Positions 17,150 through 26,042 of a stretch of 64,000 nt of DNA are shown here, piece after piece; position 1 is the first letter of the stretch; each line of letters begins with the position of its first letter. The position numbers and the translations under genes were made by a program. The stretch lies in NCBI GenBank assembly GCA_040505895.1, contig JBEVXU010000007.1:186001-250000 (forward strand), given 5' to 3'. The DNA is from Vondammii sp040505895 (GTDB lineage Bacteria; Pseudomonadota; Gammaproteobacteria; Chromatiales; Chromatiaceae). The notes beneath the pieces were generated by a model. That model saw nothing but the letters and a program-made list of their open reading frames with translations, was not told the origin of the DNA and made no database searches.

Positions 17150-17196
17150 GCCTAAATATTTTTCATATATTCGTTTAGGCAAATATATATGAAAAA
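17150..17196. promoter_or_regulatory. Nested palindromes upstream of arsR, probable operator
   Basis: Two inverted repeats are nested just before arsR. An outer or offset pair is GCCTAAA (17150-17156) with TTTAGGC (17174-17180). A longer pair is TTTTTCATATAT (17159-17170) with ATATATGAAAAA (17185-17196). They lie 13-60 bases before the arsR start, where the promoter must be. A dimeric ArsR repressor normally binds such a dyad. The minus-strand sequence here also offers several TATAAT-like hexamers, none decisive. Confidence 0.6.
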
Positions 17197-17333
17197 ATAG
17201 CCCCGTGTCAAACAAGGAAAATTCTGCAAAACCGCCTACCCGCTCACAATCCGGTCAGTCATCGCCGGAAACAGGAGAATTTCAACTACACTCAGAGTGA
17301 AAAATAGCTATTTCCCGAAAACTGGGGCCCGAC

Positions 17334-17711
17334 ATGGCAATTAAATTTGAAGTTATCGAGATTACCGGCGGCACTGTTCTTTTTGAAAAAGGAGATCCGG
17401 GTGACTGTGCCTATATCGTAGTTTCGGGGGGTCTTGAAATCAGTACCCAGGATACCGGACATAAGGTCGTTCTTGGGCATGTGACACCGGGAGAGCTGGT
17501 GGGTGAAATGGCCATTATGGAGAGCGTACCGCGCAACGCCACAGCAACGGCCACTGAAGATACCACTCTACGGGTAATCCAGGGAAATCAGCTCCGTGAC
17601 TACCTCAAAACCCTCGATCCCGACGTTCAGGAGGTGTTTGAGCTGATGGCCTCCAGAAGCCAGGAAAATCTTCAGAGTCTCCTTGAGTCACGCCTGATGG
17701 ATGATGAATAG
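17334..17711 (+). CDS. Cyclic-nucleotide-binding domain protein, single domain
   Basis: This is a 125-residue protein made almost entirely of one cNMP-binding beta-roll: GGTVLFEKGDPGDCAYIVVSG at the start and a phosphate-binding cassette GELVGEMAIMESVPRNATATA, which keeps the Gly-Glu and the Arg that contact the cyclic phosphate. There is no DNA-binding helix-turn-helix and no output domain, so it would act through a partner or by sequestering the nucleotide. It is convergent with the DUF2459 gene (18 bases between stops) and divergent from arsR. Confidence 0.82.
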   Translation: MAIKFEVIEITGGTVLFEKGDPGDCAYIVVSGGLEISTQDTGHKVVLGHVTPGELVGEMAIMESVPRNATATATEDTTLRVIQGNQLRDYLKTLDPDVQEVFELMASRSQENLQSLLESRLMDDE

Positions 17712-17729
17712 CGTGAGTCATTGAAGACG

Positions 17730-18458
17730 TTAATGATGAGTTTCTACTTCTACATCTGAACTCTGCAGAGTCCATCTCAATGTGTGCGAAAAAGGCGCCC
17801 ACCGTGGAGCGGGAATTCCCGCCTGCCGCAGTGCCTCTCCTGTCCATTGATTGCAGGTCCTTATCAGATTGTAGTTACCGGTGGCCTCAAAGAATGAGTC
17901 ATTGACTCCATACCCCATACCGGGGATATGGATGGCACGTTGGTATGAATCCATCGCAAAGCCTTGCCGAATAAACTGCATTAACTTTCCGTACCCATCC
18001 AGGTTGATATGGCGTCGACTCACCATGGGGTGATCCAACTTAACGACATCACTCTGGTAGGCGGTGATATGCATCACCGTCGCATCGAAAGCCAGCGCCT
18101 TTAGACTAAGGTCGAGTGTGAGTTGGTCCCACTCACGCATGTTGAGGTAGAACTCCCTCGAACCCCAGCCTATGGAGAGGAGCTTGATCTCCCGACGGGG
18201 AGTGGATAAATCCCCGTTGGCGAACAGGTAGTCCCATGCCGGATCCATGGCATCGACGGGAATTATCAGGTCAGCGTGAAAATCGTCGGCAAACAGGTAG
18301 ATGGGAACCGATGTCTCTGTTCCGATAACAGATTGACCTTCAAGGCGGGACAGACCATAGGATGTCAATGCTGCAAGCAGGTACCCTATAAGCAGGAGAA
18401 CCAATAGCAGGCCGGTCTTGAAAAATAGAAGCAGCAGTTTTTTGATGGAATTCGACAT
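17730..18458 (-). CDS. DUF2459 / TIGR02117-family membrane-anchored protein
   Basis: The protein is about 242 residues from the ATG at 18458. One N-terminal membrane segment (KLLLLFFKTGLLLVLLLIGY) anchors a periplasmic domain. Family features are FHADLIIPV, LSIGWGSREFYLN and the C-terminal TCNQWTGEALRQAGIPAPRW with its conserved Cys. The function of the family is not established. Some members sit near urease or polyhydroxyalkanoate genes, which is not the case here. The Cys-His arrangement recalls papain-like folds, but that is only a suggestion. The methyltransferase gene lies 59 bases upstream on the same strand. Confidence 0.75.
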   Translation of the reverse strand: MSNSIKKLLLLFFKTGLLLVLLLIGYLLAALTSYGLSRLEGQSVIGTETSVPIYLFADDFHADLIIPVDAMDPAWDYLFANGDLSTPRREIKLLSIGWGSREFYLNMREWDQLTLDLSLKALAFDATVMHITAYQSDVVKLDHPMVSRRHINLDGYGKLMQFIRQGFAMDSYQRAIHIPGMGYGVNDSFFEATGNYNLIRTCNQWTGEALRQAGIPAPRWAPFSHTLRWTLQSSDVEVETHH

Positions 18459-18517
18459 AATCCCGACTAATAATGGAACCTGATTACTCACCATGCTCAA
18501 GCGTTACCCAGATGGGG

Positions 18518-19210
18518 CTAGATGACCTTCTTAAAAAGAACGACATCCTTTTCAGGAACTGTCAATTCTGCACACCAATGCTCTGCATACCATTGAAAAG
18601 TTTCAAGTGAAAAAAAGCAGACATGGGTTGGATCATTTTTGTAGTGCCAAGAGGAAAATGACTCTCTGTTAATCACGCGCTTGGTCATGATACCGAGCGA
18701 ACCATTCGGCTTCAGGCGAGACCAGAGCCTATCCAACTCCCGTCGTGGATGATGTAGATGCTCCACCACTTCGGTGGCAGTAATGAAGTCATAATTCAGT
18801 TGCAGTGGTTTGATCTCCGGGGCATAGAATGGATCATAAATCTCCATGGAATGCCCGACCTCTTCAAACATCAAGGAGAGTGTTGGCTCCGGCCCGGAAC
18901 CAAAATCAAGACCAAAACTGTTAGGAGCCAGACGCTGTGACAACGGAAGAAAAAGACGGTTCAGAAATCGTCGGTAACCCGAATCAAATGCTGAATTTTC
19001 ATGTAAATCGTATACCGCTTTCTCTTCTTGCGGAGGCAAAAACTGATGGGGAGGCACAAAGACAAGGCAGCAAACAGGACAACGAAAGTAGTCACGCCTG
19101 TCTTGGTAGAAAGAGCTACCTCCCACTGTCAGGCAGGATGGACAGATGGCATCACCAGCCTTACTTCTCACTTGAGATATCCCATTGCCGCTCTTGATCG
19201 TGGATCTCAA
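18518..19210 (-). CDS. SAM-dependent methyltransferase with N-terminal zinc ribbon
   Basis: This is a protein of up to 230 residues. A zinc-ribbon-like motif (CPSC at about 23-26, CPVC at about 44-47) precedes a class I methyltransferase core: LDFGSGPEPTLSLMFEE (motif I, SAM binding), DFITATEVVEHLHHPRREL and GSLGIMTK. Proteins of this layout methylate small molecules or sugars. The substrate cannot be told. Start codons are weak: a TTG at 19210 or a GTG at 19171, the latter placing the start just before the zinc ribbon. The gene may be co-transcribed with the downstream DUF2459 gene. Confidence 0.75.
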   Translation of the reverse strand: MRSTIKSGNGISQVRSKAGDAICPSCLTVGGSSFYQDRRDYFRCPVCCLVFVPPHQFLPPQEEKAVYDLHENSAFDSGYRRFLNRLFLPLSQRLAPNSFGLDFGSGPEPTLSLMFEEVGHSMEIYDPFYAPEIKPLQLNYDFITATEVVEHLHHPRRELDRLWSRLKPNGSLGIMTKRVINRESFSSWHYKNDPTHVCFFSLETFQWYAEHWCAELTVPEKDVVLFKKVI

Positions 19211-19267
19211 CTAAATGGGTTAAAATCAACTCCATCTGAATACTAATAAATCCCCGCTGAGGGAGGT

Positions 19268-19849
19268 CTATTTGGTGTCAGCCGGTGCAGTCTCTTTCAC
19301 CTCAGCAACACCCTCATCCGCTGTTTTTAACTCGATTTTCACATTACTGATCTCGGCAATCACTGCATCGGTAATGTCGATCTCGGGCAAGGCAACGAGA
19401 ACAGTTTTACGATCATCCAGCAGGACCACATTCATTCCCCGCAGCACCGCAACACGGCGGGCATGAGGCTGGACCTGAGTGCGAAACTGCTGTGCCAGAT
19501 CCTGCCCCAAATCATGCAGTGTCAGATTTGCCTTCTGTTGTGCCGCCTGGAGCTGCCTGCCGGCGACTGCGGATAACTGGGCCAACTGCTGCATCTCCTG
19601 CTGGGTTGGAGGATCACTCAGCTTTGCCTGCTGAGCTTCCACCTGTGCTTTCAACTCCGCCTGCTGCGCCAGCAGTTGTGTCTGGAGCTCATCTCTGGTC
19701 TTGGTCAAAATATCACTGGTTATCTTTTTAAGCCCGGACTCCTCCGCCAATCGTCCTATATCCAATACCGCAACAGCGGGAGACTGATTGCATCCCCCCA
19801 GAAACAGGCCAAGAATCGCCAATAGAATCAGTTTGTTCCACATATACAT
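19268..19849 (-). CDS. Skp/OmpH-like lipoprotein
   Basis: This is a 193-residue lipoprotein. The signal peptide ends in a lipobox LFLGGC, then comes a strand AVAVLDIGRLAEESG that matches the OmpH/Skp start. A long coiled coil rich in Gln/Ala/Glu follows (about 45-120; LLAQQAELKAQVEAQQAKL), then a C-terminal beta segment (NVVLLDDRKTVLVALPEIDIT). Skp is a periplasmic chaperone for outer-membrane proteins. This version is membrane-tethered by lipid, which is unusual for Skp itself. GGAAGG before the ATG at 19849 sets the start. It is not beside bamA or lpxD, so it is probably an accessory paralogue. Confidence 0.78.
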   Translation of the reverse strand: MYMWNKLILLAILGLFLGGCNQSPAVAVLDIGRLAEESGLKKITSDILTKTRDELQTQLLAQQAELKAQVEAQQAKLSDPPTQQEMQQLAQLSAVAGRQLQAAQQKANLTLHDLGQDLAQQFRTQVQPHARRVAVLRGMNVVLLDDRKTVLVALPEIDITDAVIAEISNVKIELKTADEGVAEVKETAPADTK

Positions 19850-20015
19850 AAGTCCTTCCAAAAAGGGGCAATAACTTCAGGGAACCGCCAAGCGAGTGAC
19901 AAGTGACTGCCCAGCAATCCAGCTTATTCAGAGATTCCCAAGTAGATTTGGCCTAAAATAACACAATTCAACCCTTTTGATTATGTAATGCAACGTTTAA
20001 TTCCCTGGAGCCCCA

Positions 20016-21020
20016 ATGTCCCTAGGCCACTTTATTCTCCACCGTATCAAGCGCCAGGCCGATACCAAAACCGTTCTCAACCTAAAAGAGGACGAATGCA
20101 GTAAAAGCGGGGAGATCAGTGAACTGGCGGCCGAGCTGAAAAGAACCTACCTGGGACGGATCAATCGCGAACACGGTCGCTTCGCCTCTGCCAATGGCCC
20201 CGGCGGACTAGCCAAACTGCTGGAGAAACACCTGGAGGGAGAGCTCAGCTTTACCCAATTATCCCATCAGGTAATGACACTGATGAAAACGTTTATTGAC
20301 GAGAAGGAGGTGGAGATTGATACCCATACTCTCTTCTTTATCGAAAAATCGTTTGATAGTCAGGTCTTCTATCTCTTCTTTGCCGCCAATAAAAGCGCCT
20401 TCACCATCGATGGTAGCCTGGAGTTAAAACCCAGCTACTCCCTCGACTTAGGCCCCTCTCTGTTTGGCGTCAAAGTCGACCTCACCGAGTGGAGAAAGGA
20501 GAAGAACTACGCCTATCTGTCGCTCATTGCGCCACGGGGTAACCGGCCCCTCGCCAACCTCTTCTATGAATTGACCGATTTCGGCAACGGCATCGATAAG
20601 GCCGAAGAGACCCGCGCCTTTCTTGAGGGAGTCGAGGCCTACGCCGATCAGATCGCCGATGACCAGGTGGATAACTATCGCAGTCAAGTGGTCGACCACT
20701 GCCTTGCCCAGGATGAACAGGACAGCGGAGTGAATATCGAAGAATTATCCCAGGCTGTAGACAACGTCGACTCAGACGACTTCGTTAAATTCATGGTGGA
20801 CAACTACCCAGGCAGTGAAAGCCAGGTGATGATGGATCGCCGCGGCCTGCGCCGTTACGTCAAGTTTGCCGGCCGTGAGAAGGATCTAGCGATCAGTTTC
20901 TCCTCTCACCAGCTGAACAACAGGGTGCAATACGATAGCGAGAATGACACTCTCAGCATCTCGGGGCTCCCCAGAGCCCTGCGCAGTCAACTTCTGGAGC
21001 ATATTAAGGGGAGAAAATAA
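20016..21020 (+). CDS. yejK: Nucleoid-associated protein, YejK/NdpA family
   Basis: This 334-residue protein has the NdpA/YejK layout, with an N-terminal half (LGRINREHGRFASANG), a central FYLFFAANKSAFTIDGSLE and a C-terminal SFSSHQLNNRVQYDSENDTLSISGLP. Members associate with the nucleoid. A detailed role is not established. CTGGAG lies just before the ATG. It runs toward the DEAD-box helicase gene on the same strand with 57 bases between, so the two may share a transcript. Confidence 0.85.
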   Translation: MSLGHFILHRIKRQADTKTVLNLKEDECSKSGEISELAAELKRTYLGRINREHGRFASANGPGGLAKLLEKHLEGELSFTQLSHQVMTLMKTFIDEKEVEIDTHTLFFIEKSFDSQVFYLFFAANKSAFTIDGSLELKPSYSLDLGPSLFGVKVDLTEWRKEKNYAYLSLIAPRGNRPLANLFYELTDFGNGIDKAEETRAFLEGVEAYADQIADDQVDNYRSQVVDHCLAQDEQDSGVNIEELSQAVDNVDSDDFVKFMVDNYPGSESQVMMDRRGLRRYVKFAGREKDLAISFSSHQLNNRVQYDSENDTLSISGLPRALRSQLLEHIKGRK

Positions 21021-21077
21021 CCCTTTTTTGCTAAAATTACCCATCCAGATGCAAATCCACCACCGAGGTTTCTCCCT

Positions 21078-22424
21078 TTGTTTTCCCACTTTGCTCTCCA
21101 TACCTGCCTCAAAAAACAGCTTGCTGAACTGAAGTTCACTGAGCCTACCCCTGTTCAGAGCGCCACCATCCCCGACGCTATGGAGGGAAACGATCTGCTG
21201 GTCAGCGCAGAGACCGGCAGCGGTAAAACCGCCGCCTTCCTACTGCCCACCCTGCACCGACTACTAACCCAGAAACCAACCGGTGGCGGCACACGAGCAC
21301 TGATTCTGGTCCCCACCCGGGAACTGGCGAGGCAGGTAACAAAGCAGAGTGAAAAGCTGGCAGCAGCCAGCCGCCTACAGGTGGGTGTCATCACCGGTGG
21401 TGCCAGCTTCAAATACCAGTTCTCCCTGTTGAGAAAAGAGCCCGAAGTGCTGATCGCCACTCCAGGTCGCCTGCTGGAGCATATCGAGCGCGGCACCACC
21501 GATTTCAGTGATCTGGAGGTGCTGGTACTGGATGAAGCAGATCGTATGCTCGACATGGGCATGAGCGAAGATGTATTGCAGATTGTCGAGTTGTGCAACA
21601 GTGATCGCCAGACTCTGCTCTTCTCCGCCACCCTCAACCATAGGGGGCTGAAAAAAATCACCGACCATGTGATGCGTGAGCCGAAAGTGATCAAGCTTAG
21701 CGGTGCCCGTGACCAGCACAGCAGCATACGCCAGCAGATAGTGCCGGCAGATGACAACATCCACAAGGAGGCTCTGCTTACCTGGCTACTGAACAATGAA
21801 ACCTTCCAAAAGGCGATAGTATTCACCAACACCCGAGTGCAGGCAGACAAGATAGGAAATGCCTTACGCAGCAAAGGGGTGCGAGCCAACGCACTCCATG
21901 GCGATATGGATCAGGACTCGCGCAACCAGGTGATGGAGATGCTGCGTGGTGGCATCATCAACGTATTGGTGGGTACTGATGTAGCCGCCCGCGGCCTGGA
22001 TATAAAAGGGGTCGACCTGGTAATCAATTTCGACATGGCACGAAACGGCACCGACTATGTTCACCGTATCGGCCGTACCGGGCGTGCCGGTGAAGAGGGG
22101 CTGGCCATCTCACTGATCGCTGCTCAGGAGTGGAACCTGATGTCCGGCATCGAACACTACCTGCGGCTAGAGTTTGAAAAACGCACCATCAAGGAGCTCA
22201 AGGGCGGTTACAACGGCCCGAAAAAGCAGAAACGCTCGGGCAAAGCGGCAGGCTCTAAAAAGAGCAAAAGTGAAGAGAAACAGAAGGCGAACAAGGTCAA
22301 ACAGCGCCACCGCGACAAAAAGAACGTTGGTAAACGACGCAAGCCAAGCAGCCCAAAACCAGATGCAGTTGAAGAGGCGGGCTTTGCACCATTAAAAAGA
22401 AATGTATGGAAAAAAGATGACTGA
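21078..22424 (+). CDS. DEAD-box ATP-dependent RNA helicase (SrmB/RhlE-like)
   Basis: This is a 448-residue RNA helicase with a TTG start. All core motifs are intact: Q motif (FTEPTPVQ), I (AETGSGKT), Ia (PTRELA), Ib (TPGR), II (DEAD), III (SAT), IV (IVFTNTR), V (ARGLD) and VI (HRIGRTGRAG). A basic, Lys/Arg-rich tail follows (about 375-448), typical of SrmB-like enzymes that act in ribosome assembly. The choice between SrmB and RhlE groups is not firm. The gene overlaps the next gene by eight bases. GAGG lies about ten bases before the TTG. Confidence 0.92.
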   Translation: MFSHFALHTCLKKQLAELKFTEPTPVQSATIPDAMEGNDLLVSAETGSGKTAAFLLPTLHRLLTQKPTGGGTRALILVPTRELARQVTKQSEKLAAASRLQVGVITGGASFKYQFSLLRKEPEVLIATPGRLLEHIERGTTDFSDLEVLVLDEADRMLDMGMSEDVLQIVELCNSDRQTLLFSATLNHRGLKKITDHVMREPKVIKLSGARDQHSSIRQQIVPADDNIHKEALLTWLLNNETFQKAIVFTNTRVQADKIGNALRSKGVRANALHGDMDQDSRNQVMEMLRGGIINVLVGTDVAARGLDIKGVDLVINFDMARNGTDYVHRIGRTGRAGEEGLAISLIAAQEWNLMSGIEHYLRLEFEKRTIKELKGGYNGPKKQKRSGKAAGSKKSKSEEKQKANKVKQRHRDKKNVGKRRKPSSPKPDAVEEAGFAPLKRNVWKKDD

Positions 22425-22776
22425 AAAACATCAAGGAAGTTGTCATTGTGGAGCCGTCCGCTTCTCCTATACCGGGGAGCCCATCACTGACGGGCTGCGC
22501 TGTAACTGCTCAATCTGCGCAAGAAAGGGGGCGGTAATGTCCTCGGAGATCATCACTCCGGAAAATCTCAACATCGAGGCAAAAGAGGGCGCTCTTGGGC
22601 TCTATCAGTTTGGTGACAAAACAGCCAAACACTTCTTCTGCAAAGAGTGTGGCATCTACACCTTCCACCAGACGGCAAGAAAGCCCGGCCACTACCGGGT
22701 AAACGTTGGCTGCATAGAGGGAGTTGATCCGCTCTCACTGGAGGTGGATGTTTTCGATGGTAAGCACCTGCTCTGA
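22417..22776 (+). CDS. GFA-family (CENP-V/GFA domain) zinc protein
   Basis: This is a 119-residue protein with the GFA zinc signature: GSCHCGAVRFSY, CNCSICARKG and FFCKECGIYTFHQ. These cysteines bind zinc in Gfa. The family was named for glutathione-dependent formaldehyde activation, but most members have no proven enzyme activity. The ATG at 22417 lies inside the end of the helicase gene (8-base overlap), so it is probably translationally coupled. It ends just before a REP palindrome that probably also terminates the transcript. Confidence 0.88.
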   Translation: MTEKHQGSCHCGAVRFSYTGEPITDGLRCNCSICARKGAVMSSEIITPENLNIEAKEGALGLYQFGDKTAKHFFCKECGIYTFHQTARKPGHYRVNVGCIEGVDPLSLEVDVFDGKHLL

Positions 22777-22781
22777 TCCCC

Positions 22782-22857
22782 TTTTTTTCGTAGGAGCGCT
22801 TTCTCAAACTGCGATGGAATCCTGATCGCGCTTCGGGAACGCGCTCCTACAAAAAAA
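22782..22857. repeat. REP-type palindrome, also a likely bidirectional terminator
   Basis: A T7 run and GTAGGAGCGC (22782-22799) face GCGCTCCTAC and an A7 run (22841-22857), with imperfect pairing inside. The GTAGGAGCG family is a dispersed intergenic repeat in gammaproteobacteria. A second copy lies at 48875-48942. Its position between two convergent genes, with T-runs on both strands, also suits a two-way intrinsic terminator for the GFA gene and guaC. Confidence 0.8.
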
Positions 22858-22908
22858 GCACGGGACCATTTCCACATAAGAAGTAGAAACTGATAGGAAT
22901 ATGGCAAA

Positions 22909-23979
22909 CTACTCTTTCGCTTCGTACTGCTCGTAGATGGTATTCAACTGACGGTTGGTACGGATGAAGGTGGCCCGTTTAGGAAACTCCTTGAGTTTTT
23001 TTGCACCGATATAGGTAGCGGTGCTACGTAGAGAGCCAAAGAGGTCCTGAAGAAATCCTTCCAGGTCGCCCTTGTGCGGTATCAGTGTATAACGCCCCTC
23101 AGAGGCTCGGTGAAGATCCTTTTTGCCGTAAAACTCTTTCATCGCCTTGTTCGATGAAGAACCAAAATACTCCTTGTAGAGCCTACCGCCCCGCTCAACC
23201 GTATCACCTCCCGACTGCTCGTAACCGGAGAACTGAGAGCCGGACATAATAAAGTCTGCACCACCGCAGAACGCTTTGCCGATATCACCCGGTGTATTGA
23301 GGCCGCCATCGGCAATAATTAACCCGTAACCCTGATCATTGGAGATGCCGTGGGCGGCATCGGCGCACTCGATCACGGCACTGAGTTGGGGGTAACCAAC
23401 GCCGGTCATCAGCCGGGTGGTGCAGGCGGAGCCGGGGCCTATGCCCACCTTAACGATATCCGCACCGTTGAGAATGATCTCCTCGGTCATCTCGTTGGAG
23501 ACCACATTACCGGCGATGATGATATGCTTTGGACAACGTCCCCTCACATGCTGAATCACTTCCAGAAACCTTTCCAGATAACCGTTGGGCACATCCAGGC
23601 AGATAAAAGAGAAGTTGTTGATCAGCTTCGTCTCGATCATCGCATCCAACTGCGTCAGATCCCCCTCCCTGATTCCCAGTGTGTAGGCGATATAGTCGGG
23701 GTTGTCGTAGCCCTCAAAGAACGCCAGATAATCATCGATATCGTAGTATTTGTGGAAGGTAGTGATGATCCGGTGAGGAGCGAGTATCCGCGCCATCTCG
23801 AAGGTGCCGCAACTGGTCATATTGGCGGTCATAATGGGTATGCCCCGCCACACCTGCGGTGAGTGATAAAAAGCGATCTCCCGCTCAAGTATCACCTCTT
23901 TGCGAGAGGTAAGGGTGCTGCGCTTGGGCTTGAGCAGAACATCAGAGTAATCGAGCTTGATATCGTCTTCTATTCTCAT
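22909..23979 (-). CDS. guaC: GMP reductase
   Basis: This 356-residue enzyme converts GMP to IMP with NADPH, returning guanine nucleotides to the common purine pool. It has DYSDVLLKPKRSTL at the start and the catalytic-Cys loop KVGIGPGSACTTRLMTGVGYPQLSA-type region (about 175-200), where CTTR and the following Val-Gly-Tyr mark GMP reductase rather than IMP dehydrogenase. DGGLNTPGDIGKAF and a flavin-free TIM barrel fit. No CBS domains are present, again unlike GuaB. Length is normal. It is a single gene upstream of the REP terminator. Confidence 0.93.
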   Translation of the reverse strand: MRIEDDIKLDYSDVLLKPKRSTLTSRKEVILEREIAFYHSPQVWRGIPIMTANMTSCGTFEMARILAPHRIITTFHKYYDIDDYLAFFEGYDNPDYIAYTLGIREGDLTQLDAMIETKLINNFSFICLDVPNGYLERFLEVIQHVRGRCPKHIIIAGNVVSNEMTEEIILNGADIVKVGIGPGSACTTRLMTGVGYPQLSAVIECADAAHGISNDQGYGLIIADGGLNTPGDIGKAFCGGADFIMSGSQFSGYEQSGGDTVERGGRLYKEYFGSSSNKAMKEFYGKKDLHRASEGRYTLIPHKGDLEGFLQDLFGSLRSTATYIGAKKLKEFPKRATFIRTNRQLNTIYEQYEAKE

Positions 23980-24011
23980 CCGCTTGCCTCTGTATTGTTA
24001 TGCAGGGATAG

Positions 24012-24533
24012 CTAACCTAGGTAATCAACCAATATCCCACTGGTCTTTCTCAGACGGTTACTCAGCATAAGGGAGATAATCCACAACATTTTGAAGGCGA
24101 GGTGGGGGAATTTTTCCTCCAACTTTTGAAACTTCTCGCCTGACAGTACCAGCAGCTCCGTCTCCTCAGATGCGATGACAGTGGCGGAGTGGGGCTGATT
24201 ATCCAGCAGACTCATCTCGCCGATAGACATGCCGGGACGAACGGTTGCCAGTTCATGCTGCTCCCCTGGTTGGCCCTCTTTGTATACCTGCAAGTGACCG
24301 GATGAGACAAATGCCATAAAGCGGTCCCTACTCCCCTCCTCAAAAATCGTAGTCCCCTGGCATACGCGATAGGCAAGCATATAGTTAGCCAGCAATTTTA
24401 CTTCCGTGCTGCTGAAATTGGCAAGCAGGGGCAAGGCTTCAATGATCTCGCACAGTGTCTCCTTGTAGGCGTCGCCACTTCCCATAAGCTCCATATCATT
24501 AAGTGATGATGCTGTAGAGTCCACCGCTTTCAT
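24012..24533 (-). CDS. Cyclic-nucleotide-binding domain protein
   Basis: This is a 173-residue protein with one cNMP-binding domain (about 30-155): LLANFSSTEVKLLANYM, GTTIFEEGSRDRFMAFVSSG and the cassette RPGMSIGEMSLLDNQPHSATVIA. The cassette has Gly-Glu but His in place of the usual Arg, so classical cAMP or cGMP binding is doubtful. There is no output domain. Together with the proteins at 17334 and 6051 it is the third cNMP-roll protein in this window. It lies 32 bases downstream of guaC on the same strand and could be in its transcript or independent. Confidence 0.8.
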   Translation of the reverse strand: MKAVDSTASSLNDMELMGSGDAYKETLCEIIEALPLLANFSSTEVKLLANYMLAYRVCQGTTIFEEGSRDRFMAFVSSGHLQVYKEGQPGEQHELATVRPGMSIGEMSLLDNQPHSATVIASEETELLVLSGEKFQKLEEKFPHLAFKMLWIISLMLSNRLRKTSGILVDYLG

Positions 24534-24831
24534 TGTTTTCCCTCTATATCTGTTTACCTGAGGTTAGCCGTTCTATGCCAAGCTATCAATGAATATGAGA
24601 GTAAAATGGGATCTGGAGCGCCTTAGTCAATTATCACTATTGAACTGCCTCTAATTTATTCTTCCTCTTTCTGGCAGTAACCCTGGAATCTGGTGTATAA
24701 ACCCTACGATGATTATTTAACAATAATCTCTACATTTAGCACCAAAGGCTTCCTGATAGCACCGCAGGGAGTTTAACTTTGACACTAACACACGGTAAGA
24801 ACAGGCTTCTGCCCGATAATTATCCCTGCAT

Positions 24832-25563
24832 ATGTTCAATATCAAAACAGCACTCAACCCCGGTTGGAAGCGAGCCCTTAAAGGTGAGTTCGAGCAACCC
24901 TACATTAAGCAGTTAGAGCGTTTTCTTGACGACGAGTACAGTGCCCACAAAACAATCTATCCACCACGTAGTGAGCTCTTCTCCGCCTTCAACTCCACTC
25001 CGCCGGAGAAGGTGCGGGTAGTAATCATCGGACAGGACCCCTACCATGGCGAAGGCCAAGCCCACGGGCTCTGTTTCTCCGTTCGCCCCGGTGTTCGCAT
25101 CCCCCCCTCTCTCAGGAACATCTTCAAGGAGTTACACTCTGATCTCGGCATCAGTACGCCAGAGCATGGCTACCTCCAGTCCTGGACGGACCAGGGAGTA
25201 TTTCTTCTCAACGCCACTCTTTCTGTTGAGGCGGGAGCTGCCGGTTCACACCAGAAGAGGGGGTGGGAGAGTTTCACCGACGCCGTGATCCGGCACATGA
25301 ATGACCACAAGGAGGGATTGGTATTTCTCCTCTGGGGCAGTTATGCACAGAAAAAGGGGGCATTTATAGATACTGAGCGTCACCTGGTCCTCACCGCTCC
25401 CCACCCCTCGCCTCTTTCGGCCCACCGGGGCTTTCTCGGGTGTGGTCACTTCTCCAGCATCAACCACTATCTCTCTGACAAGGGTGAAAAGCCAATTGAT
25501 TGGTCGCTACCACCCTCCCCATTACAGGCGGTAGCCGGTCAAGGCCGGTTGCAACTGGAGTGA
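24832..25563 (+). CDS. ung: Uracil-DNA glycosylase, family 1
   Basis: This 243-residue enzyme excises uracil from DNA at the start of base-excision repair. It has the catalytic water-activating loop IIGQDPYHGEGQAHGLCFSV and the Leu-intercalation loop HPSPLSAHRGFLGCGHFS. NATLSVEAGAAGSHQKRGWE fits the uracil-recognition region. Length is normal. It is a single gene with nearly 300 bases of AT-rich upstream sequence in which I see no further gene. Confidence 0.96.
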   Translation: MFNIKTALNPGWKRALKGEFEQPYIKQLERFLDDEYSAHKTIYPPRSELFSAFNSTPPEKVRVVIIGQDPYHGEGQAHGLCFSVRPGVRIPPSLRNIFKELHSDLGISTPEHGYLQSWTDQGVFLLNATLSVEAGAAGSHQKRGWESFTDAVIRHMNDHKEGLVFLLWGSYAQKKGAFIDTERHLVLTAPHPSPLSAHRGFLGCGHFSSINHYLSDKGEKPIDWSLPPSPLQAVAGQGRLQLE

Positions 25564-26042
25564 ATACAAAATATTCGAGCAGAGCGCCAACTCCATGAAC
25601 TGATCTAAACGGATCTTGACCAGAGACGCCTCAATGAATCAGTAAGCCTGATAAATTGGATATTCACTACTATTTTGTAGGCAGTTGTACAAAATTAAAT
25701 CTCACAAATCCTATTCCCCTCATTAGTCGTATATTATTGACAGAAATAGATAAAATTGTACTAGACTGTTAGAGGCTGTTTAATATCTTCATCCTAGGGA
25801 TTACTATTTATAGATGCGGATAATGAGATAGATTCGCAGAGTAGCTAGTCCGATCCCGCAGTAACTCCGCTTTATATAGTAGCAAAGGATGGTCGAGTCC
25901 AAAATCTCAAAACGGTCAGGGGATGGACCGAATAACGGGATAGCAGAACCTCTCGAGCAGTTTTTCCTCTGTCGTCATTTTAGTAAATATTGAACACCGC
26001 AACACTCCAAGAAGTTAGTGTTTAAGGTGATGGAGAAGAGCT
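25564..26042. other. Intergenic region before the DsrC-like gene
   Basis: These 479 bases are AT-rich, and I found no convincing gene on either strand. A TTGACA at 25737-25742 is followed by AT-rich sequence, but the -10 partner is poor and it lies about 300 bases before the next gene. No riboswitch or terminator was recognised. A long 5' leader for the DsrC-like gene is possible. Confidence 0.5.

Noticed and set aside
25737..25764. A sigma-70 promoter with TTGACA before the DsrC-like gene.
   Set aside because: The -10 partner matches only three of six bases and the distance to the gene is about 280 bases. Not listed as a feature.
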